Shown: positions 58,702 through 64,000 of the stretch, piece after piece
Numbering within the stretch: position 1 is the first letter of the stretch
Layout of the letters: each line of letters starts with the position of its first letter
Translations under genes and position numbers: made by a program
Origin: an uncultured Clostridia bacterium
Lineage (GTDB): Bacteria; Bacillota; Clostridia; Christensenellales; Aristaeellaceae
NCBI GenBank assembly: GCA_947166385.1
Contig: CAMVEB010000022.1
Location: forward strand, 1-64,000
DNA: 64,000 nucleotides
Direction of reading: 5' to 3'
Notes under the pieces: generated by a model
Databases searched by the model: none
Seen by the model: the letters and a program-made list of their open reading frames with translations, nothing else
Told to the model about the DNA's origin: nothing

Positions 58702-59391
58702 ATGAAAAAAGGCATCCCCTGCAACGAGTATACCGAATACGGACCGAAGCATCAGAACAGCATCACCTTCACTTTTGTGACCGATGACGGCCTGACCCCG
58801 TCGTTCTTCCGGATTTCCCTGGGAGATCCGGATCCCCTGACCGGCGAACCCATCTCGGATAGGACGATCTTCCGGGAGTACCATTGCCAGCGCAACCGGG
58901 AAATCTATTATAACAAGCTCGCCGCCGCGGTTCCCTTCACGCAGAGGGAGCAGGAGGAGCGCCGGCACCTCCGGGATCAGATCGCCGCGGATTTCGAGCG
59001 GGATTATGGCTACCCCCTGACCTCCGAGGCCGTGGACATCCTGCTCAATGAGCGCCATCCGAAGAAGTACCGCGTGGAGCTGGACAGCCTCGTGACCAAG
59101 GAGGGCAATCCCTGCCTGGATGCGCTGATGGCCCTGGCGGATCCGACGGCCGAAAGGGCCTTCCTGGATGCGGAGAGCGACGGGGAGCGGGTGGAGAAGC
59201 TCCGCGCCTTCGCCGCGAAGCTCACCGGCCGCCTCCGGGATGTCTATGATCTCATGCTGCAGGAGGCCGCCGGCTTCAGCACCCATGGCCAGGCGCTGGA
59301 CATCGCGAAGAAGTGGGGCGTCACCAAGTCCTGCATCTCGAAGGATAAGCTGCGCCTGATCCGGGATATCCGCCGGTGGATGGAGGAATAA
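58702..59391 (+). CDS. Phage-type RNA polymerase sigma factor-like protein
   Basis: C-terminal sigma-like HTH DIAKKWGVTKSCISKDKLRLIRDIRRWMEE; phage replication-module neighbours. Confidence 0.5.
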   Translation: MKKGIPCNEYTEYGPKHQNSITFTFVTDDGLTPSFFRISLGDPDPLTGEPISDRTIFREYHCQRNREIYYNKLAAAVPFTQREQEERRHLRDQIAADFERDYGYPLTSEAVDILLNERHPKKYRVELDSLVTKEGNPCLDALMALADPTAERAFLDAESDGERVEKLRAFAAKLTGRLRDVYDLMLQEAAGFSTHGQALDIAKKWGVTKSCISKDKLRLIRDIRRWMEE

Positions 59392-59486
59392 TTTTTTGAT
59401 GGTTTTTTTCATTCCCATCAACTTTGCCGTCTTTTTCCTTTGTATATGCCGCAAGGTCGCTTACCTTGCAGAAAGGAAGAAGACTC

Positions 59487-59882
59487 ATGACGGTATCCAA
59501 ACAAAAATCCGGCGCCATGCCCCGCTGCTGCTCGCCGGATGCGGACTGCTTCGCCCGCACCTATACCGGCCGGTGTGCGGCGCTGGCGGTCGCGGACTAC
59601 GGCGACAGCTGCCCCTTCTGCAAACCCAGGGCAGCCTGGGAGCGGGAGCTGGACGAGGCCATTCTCCGCCTGGAGCGCCTCGAGCGGCTGGATCTTCTGG
59701 CAAAGTACGGCCTGATCCGCGGCATGGATCCGCGGGAACATTTCCTCGGCATCAAAAAGCCCGGGAGAAAGGAGCAAAGCCATGACGGACAGGAAGGATC
59801 TCCGCGCCGGAATCGAGCAAATGCGGTCCGTTGCGCAGTTATTGTTACTCTGGGCCAAAGACCTGGAACAGTCTCTGACTGA
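59487..59882 (+). CDS. Cys-containing phage-associated protein of unknown function
   Basis: MTVSKQKSGAMPRCCSPDADCFARTYTGRCAAL...CPFCKPRAAWERELDEAILRLERLERLDLL; RBS gaaagga. Confidence 0.5.
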   Translation: MTVSKQKSGAMPRCCSPDADCFARTYTGRCAALAVADYGDSCPFCKPRAAWERELDEAILRLERLERLDLLAKYGLIRGMDPREHFLGIKKPGRKEQSHDGQEGSPRRNRANAVRCAVIVTLGQRPGTVSD

Positions 59883-60126
59883 TCCAGCTCCGGCCCCTGA
59901 ACCCACTCCCGCTCCAATTCCTGACCCCCCGCTGCCCCCTCCGACCCTGAAGGAAGTCCGGGCGCTCCTGACGGTCAAGTGCGCGGAGGGCTACGGCAGC
60001 CAGGTCCGGGCGCTCATCGCGTCCTTTGGCGCGACCTCGCTCTCCGGCGTCCCGGAGGCATCCTATCAGGATCTGATGGACGCGGCCCAGCTCCTGGGAG
60101 AGGGGGAATCGCCCGATGCCGGCTGA
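59782..60126 (+). CDS. Phage-associated protein of unknown function
   Basis: Pro-rich linker then LKEVRALLTVKCAEGYGSQVRALIASFGATSLSGVPEASYQDLMDAAQLL; overlaps the next gene start. Confidence 0.65.
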   Translation: MTDRKDLRAGIEQMRSVAQLLLLWAKDLEQSLTDPAPAPEPTPAPIPDPPLPPPTLKEVRALLTVKCAEGYGSQVRALIASFGATSLSGVPEASYQDLMDAAQLLGEGESPDAG

Positions 60127-61249
60127 CCACGCGTTTCTTTCTCCCTCCTCCTTGATCCGCTGGTATTTCTGCCCGCCGTCCGCGCGGCTGTGCGATCAGT
60201 TCCCGGATCAGGGGAGCGTCTTCGCGGCGGAGGGTACGGAGGCCCACGCCCTCTGTGAGTACCTCCTGAAGTCCGCCCTCGGCCGGCCCTGCGTCGATCC
60301 CCGGCCCTCCCTGCAGTACTATACCCCGGAGATGGAGGAATCCGCGTCCGGCTATGTCCAGTACATCCTGGAGAAGGTGGAAGCCCACAAAGCTGCCGCC
60401 GGCCTGTCGCCCTCCGTCTTCGTGGAGCAGCGACTGGATCTCCGGGGCTACATCCCGGAGTCCATGGGCACCGCCGACTGCGTGATCATCGCGGGCGATA
60501 CCGTGGAGATCATCGATTTCAAGTACGGCATGCACCGGGTCCCGGCCACGTCCATGCAGCTCCGGATCTACGCCCTCGGCGCCTGTGAGGTGTTTTCCGC
60601 CCTCTATGATCTGACCCGCGTCCGCATGGCGATCTACCAGCCCCGCCTCTCCTCCGTGGATGAGACGGAGATGACCGTCGCGGATCTCTATGCCTGGGCC
60701 CGCGCCGAGCTCGCTCCCCGCGCCCGCCTGGCTTTCGACGGGGCAGGGGAGTTCGCCTGCGGCGACTGGTGCCGCCTCTGCCGGGCCCGGCGCAGCTGCC
60801 ACGCCCTGGCGGAGTACCAGCTGGAGATCGCGAAGTATGATTTTTCCGATCCGGCGCTCCTGTCCGATGCGGAGATCGCCGATGTCCTCTCCCGGGTGGA
60901 TGATCTCGTCGCCTGGGCCTCGGATGTGAAGGACTACGCCCTCCGGGAAGCCCTGAAGGGCCACGCCTATCCCGGTTTCAAGCTCGTGGAGGGCCGGACG
61001 AACCGCCGCTTCACAGATGACGCCGCCGTCGCCGCCCGCGTGGAGAGCGCCGGCAGGGATCCCTGGGAGCGGAAACTCCTCGGCGTCGCCGCCCTGGAAA
61101 AACTCCTCGGCCGGAAAGCGTTCGCCGATCTGCTTTCCGATCTCGTCACCCGCCCGGAGGGCAAACCCACCCTCGTTCCCGTTTCCGACAAACGCCCGGA
61201 GCTGATCACAGCCCGGCAGGAATTCACAAATGAAAAGGAAGGTATCTGA
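60116..61249 (+). CDS. DUF2800 phage PD-(D/E)XK nuclease-like protein
   Basis: HAFLSPSSLIRWYFCPPSARLCDQFPDQGSVFAAEGTEAHALCEYLL; VEIIDFKYGMHRVPA; CxxC-type GDWCRLCRARRSCHALAEYQLE. Confidence 0.88.
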   Translation: MPADHAFLSPSSLIRWYFCPPSARLCDQFPDQGSVFAAEGTEAHALCEYLLKSALGRPCVDPRPSLQYYTPEMEESASGYVQYILEKVEAHKAAAGLSPSVFVEQRLDLRGYIPESMGTADCVIIAGDTVEIIDFKYGMHRVPATSMQLRIYALGACEVFSALYDLTRVRMAIYQPRLSSVDETEMTVADLYAWARAELAPRARLAFDGAGEFACGDWCRLCRARRSCHALAEYQLEIAKYDFSDPALLSDAEIADVLSRVDDLVAWASDVKDYALREALKGHAYPGFKLVEGRTNRRFTDDAAVAARVESAGRDPWERKLLGVAALEKLLGRKAFADLLSDLVTRPEGKPTLVPVSDKRPELITARQEFTNEKEGI

Positions 61250-61251
61250 AT

Positions 61252-61839
61252 ATGAGCAAGACTACCATGTCCCCCAAAACCCCCGTCTCCACCCGTATCG
61301 TCACCGGTCCCCGCACCCGTTTCTCCTATTGCCATCTCTGGGAGCCCCGCTCTTCCTATGGCAATGAGCCCAAATACTCCATGTCCTGCATCATCCCGAA
61401 GGATGATACGAAGACCGTCGCCCTGATCAACGGTGCCATCGAGGCGGCCTACCGGGAGGGCGAGGCCAAGCTGAAAGGGAAGGGCGCCATGCCGCCGCTG
61501 TCCGCCCTGCGGACGCCGCTGCGCGACGGCGACCTGGACCGCCCGGATGATCCGGCCTATGCCGGCTGCTGGTTCCTGAACGCCAGCGCCGCCACGGCGC
61601 CCGGCATCGTGGATGCCCAGGCCCAGCCGATCCTGGACCGCGCGGAGGTCTATTCCGGCTGCTACGGCCGGGTCTCCCTGACCTTCTTCGCCTATAACTC
61701 GAACGGCAACCGCGGCATCACCTGCGGCCTGAACAACGTCCAGAAGATCCGGGACGGCGAGCCCCTCGGCGGCCATATGAGCGCCGAGCAGGAATTCGCA
61801 GCCTTCACGGACGATGATGACGAGGATTTCCTGAACTGA
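61252..61839 (+). CDS. DUF2815/Enc34-type ssDNA-binding protein with acidic C-terminal tail
   Basis: RIVTGPRTRFSYCHLWEPRSSYGNEPKYSMSCIIPKDD...GRVSLTFFAYNSNGNRGITCGLNNVQKIRDGEPLGG; tail FTDDDDEDFLN*. Confidence 0.88.
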   Translation: MSKTTMSPKTPVSTRIVTGPRTRFSYCHLWEPRSSYGNEPKYSMSCIIPKDDTKTVALINGAIEAAYREGEAKLKGKGAMPPLSALRTPLRDGDLDRPDDPAYAGCWFLNASAATAPGIVDAQAQPILDRAEVYSGCYGRVSLTFFAYNSNGNRGITCGLNNVQKIRDGEPLGGHMSAEQEFAAFTDDDDEDFLN

Positions 61840-61849
61840 ACAGACAACC

Positions 61850-61874
61850 GGGGCGCCGCGGATCGCGGCGCCCC
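61850..61874 (+). terminator. Hairpin after DUF2815 gene (copy 1)
   Basis: GGGGCGCCGCG-gat-CGCGGCGCCCC, perfect 11-bp arms. Confidence 0.65.
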
Positions 61875-61954
61875 TGGCTTTTCTCTTCCAAACATTTCAT
61901 TGAGATTTTATGAATATTCTGGTATAATTCCATTATGGAAGGGAGGCAGATAAG

Positions 61955-62149
61955 ATGATCAATGAAAGGATTATTGTTCAGGACGCGTCTGAAACTGATC
62001 CCAATCTGCTCCGGATGCTGGACAGAGGTTTGGAAGATATAGAAGCCGGAAGAACGCTTCCCCATCAGGAAGCCATGGATGAAGTCAGACGAATTCGGGA
62101 AAACCGCCGCCAGGCAAGATCCAATATGGGAGCCGCGGCCAATGCATGA
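61955..62149 (+). CDS. Antitoxin-like small protein
   Basis: 64 aa; overlaps a RelE/ParE-like gene start by 8 nt; RBS gggagg. Confidence 0.65.
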   Translation: MINERIIVQDASETDPNLLRMLDRGLEDIEAGRTLPHQEAMDEVRRIRENRRQARSNMGAAANA

Positions 62150-62290
62150 TTATGATGTGGTATGGTCACGCGAATCCATCTATGATGTTGCGGACATTGA
62201 AATAGAAACTGTTTTTTTATTCGTGTTCTTCGTCACGAAAGGAACTGGCAGAAAATGCTTCGAGAGGGAATCAGCTATACCTTTGATTAA
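62142..62290 (+). pseudogene. RelE/ParE-type toxin remnant with internal deletion/frameshift
   Basis: N-terminus MHDYDVVWSRESIYDVADI in one frame and C-terminus RVLRHERNWQKMLREGISYTFD* in another. Confidence 0.7.
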
Positions 62291-62293
62291 GTG

Positions 62294-62355
62294 ACGAAGA
62301 TTTCCTGAACTGAACAGTGAACAGACAACCGGGGCGCCGCGGATCGCGGCGCCCC
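62294..62355 (+). repeat. Duplicate of DUF2815 3' end plus hairpin (copy 2)
   Basis: gaagatttcctgaactgaacag(tgaacag)acaaccggggcgccgcggatcgcggcgcccc, nearly identical to 61822-61874. Confidence 0.9.
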
Positions 62356-62412
62356 GTCGTTGCATATTTGCCATTTTGCCCTGATCTTCCTATAATAGAT
62401 GTTGAAAAGGGG

Positions 62413-62748
62413 GTGCGATCATTGAACCAGCCGATGTATGATGAATTGGTTCGCGGATTTCTGTCTGTTTTGCCGGATCAGATGGTTCGGGTTGTGTTAT
62501 ATGGTTCCACCGCCAGAGGGACTGCAGCCCCTGATTCAGATATTGATATTGCCCTCTTTGTCAGCAGCCGCCTTACGCCTGATCAGGAGGACCGGTTGTC
62601 AGATCTGATCGTTGATTTGAATCTGAAGTTTAACAGGATTTTCTCTGTTGTGGATATTGATCACCAGACCTATCTGAAGTGGCGTAATGTGACCCCGTTC
62701 TACCAGAATGTTGACAGGAAAGGAATCGTTTTATGGAAGGCAGCGTGA
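62413..62748 (+). CDS. MNT-type minimal nucleotidyltransferase
   Basis: VVLYGSTARGTAAPDSDIDIALFV (GSx10DxD); RBS aaaaggg before GTG. Confidence 0.88.
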   Translation: MRSLNQPMYDELVRGFLSVLPDQMVRVVLYGSTARGTAAPDSDIDIALFVSSRLTPDQEDRLSDLIVDLNLKFNRIFSVVDIDHQTYLKWRNVTPFYQNVDRKGIVLWKAA

Positions 62749-62874
62749 GGCAGATAAGATGATCAATGTACACCGTTCCAATGTCCGCCGAGCAGGAATT
62801 CTCCTCCTCCACGGATGACGTGGTTGAGGTTAATCAAAACAATTGACAAATCACCGCGTATTTGCAATAATATG

Positions 62875-62998
62875 GATGCGGGGAGTAATCCCACGCGTAC
62901 CCGCCCAACGGAGTCGAGTGCTTAAGCGACTTGTAAAGTCGCCCGCAGCGGGGGGAAGCCGCCTTATGGCGGCTTTCGATGTTTATGGGGGCTTCCAG
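62875..62998 (+). ncRNA. Candidate structured leader RNA upstream of DUF3800 gene
   Basis: GCGACTT-gta-AAGTCGC (62926-62942) and AAGCCGCC-TTAT-GGCGGCTT (62956-62975) plus possible GCGGG/CCCGC pairing. Confidence 0.55.
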
Positions 62999-63726
62999 AT
63001 GGATGTTTTTGTTTATTCTGATGAGTCGGGTGTTTTTGACTGTTATCACAGTCAGTATTTCGTCTTCGGCGGTGTAGTTTTTTGGATAGCGCGATGATGG
63101 AATCCGCTGCCAGGAGATATCTGACCATTGAGAAAGAAATCCGAAAAGAGAACCTGATATCTCCGGAAGACGAACTGAAAGCCAGTAATCTGGAGAGGAA
63201 GAATCAGCGAAGACTTTTCCGTGCAACGAATCGGGAATTCCGTTTCGGTGTTGTAGTTGAGATTCCAAAGCTGAAGATTCGCTGGCAGATCGCGGACGAT
63301 AAGAAATCAAGACAGCGGTATATGGACTTTGCATACAAGATTGCGATCAAACGATTCTTTGCTTCTTTAATCCGGGATGGAGCTATCAACCCGGCTGAAA
63401 TAAACACGATTCATTTTTTCACTGATCAGCATACGACGGCTACGAATGGCCGTTATGAACTGCATGAGAGTCTTGAGCAGGAATTGATCCGTGGTTCATT
63501 CAATTTTGAAAAGCAAATATTTCATCCGCTACTTTTTCCAGCTGCCAAATCGATCACATTAAAGTATTGCGATTCAAGAAAGGTGGTTATGATCCGGGCA
63601 GCGGATATCATTGCGAACCGGATCTATCATCTTGCGCAAACTGGAAATCTGCGATATGAAGAAAGCCCGCACTTTTATGTCTATGCACTTCCGGATAACG
63701 ATCTGAAAAAAGAGTTGCAGGATTGA
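62999..63726 (+). pseudogene. DUF3800 protein, interrupted by one apparent 1-nt frameshift
   Basis: N-terminus MDVFVYSDESGVFDCYHSQYFVFGGVVF in frame of 62999, then LDSAMMESAARRYLTIEKEIRK... to 63726; shift at T-run 63078-63083. Confidence 0.8.
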
Positions 63727-63926
63727 AAATGAAAAAGGCGACAAAGCAATCAGAAAGGTACCTGAGGATAGAATACCGTTGACACCTCTGCGGATTGATC
63801 TCAGAAAGTATCTCCGGTACGCGGAAGAAAACAATATTACTGATCTGTCTGATATTCCGGATGAAATCCTGGATACATTTATGCTTCCTGAACAGCCCGG
63901 GAGTATCGCTCAGTAGTATAGTTCCC

Positions 63927-64000
63927 ATGTCCACCAAACTGAAATCCTTCACCTTCACGGACAATGAGGATTTCCTGAACTAAACACCCCCGGGGCGCTG
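63927..64000 (+). repeat. Further copy of DUF2815 C-terminal-tail sequence, cut by window edge
   Basis: MSTKLKSFTFTDNEDFLN* followed by ccccggggcgctg, paralleling FTDDDDEDFLN* plus hairpin at 61798-61874. Confidence 0.8.

Noticed and set aside
63070-63090. Programmed ribosomal frameshift in DUF3800
   Set aside because: Possible at a T-run, but no clear slippery heptamer plus downstream stimulator was found and other genes here show similar homopolymer losses.
58020-64000. Complete prophage
   Set aside because: No integrase, terminase, portal, capsid, tail or lysis genes seen.

Overview
This 64 kb window looks like the chromosome of a GC-rich, probably anaerobic Firmicutes/Clostridia-type bacterium, most likely from the gut or rumen. 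That placement is inferred from gene content. About 57 kb is ordinary chromosome: extracytosolic flavoprotein and ResB/CcsA genes, a four-subunit 2-oxoacid:ferredoxin oxidoreductase, gpmI, an FMN riboswitch with ribU, rqcH, a MATE pump, a GH10 xylanase, an EAL protein, rapZ, an SOS-type error-prone polymerase locus, a SpoIIE-phosphatase/methyltransferase-STAS pair, TetR/MFS/CPBP genes and L-asparaginase. The last ~6.5 kb (57.6-64 kb) is an accessory island. It holds a degenerate tRNA-like element, a tandem pair of structured-RNA-like repeats, a phage-type sigma/DUF2800/Enc34-type ssDNA-binding (DUF2815) module, and a serial cargo region. In that region the 3' end of the DUF2815 gene is repeated several times, with a decayed toxin-antitoxin pair, a lone MNT nucleotidyltransferase and a DUF3800 gene (with a hairpin-rich leader) lying between the copies. 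The best candidates for undescribed biology are the tandem RNA (58248-58464), the DUF2815-tail cargo array (61777-64000) and the DUF3800 leader RNA (62875-62998). Several genes (M16 peptidase, MFS transporter, DUF3800) carry 1-nt frameshifts in short homopolymers, which may be sequencing or assembly errors. All calls come from reading sequence and motifs; no searches were run.
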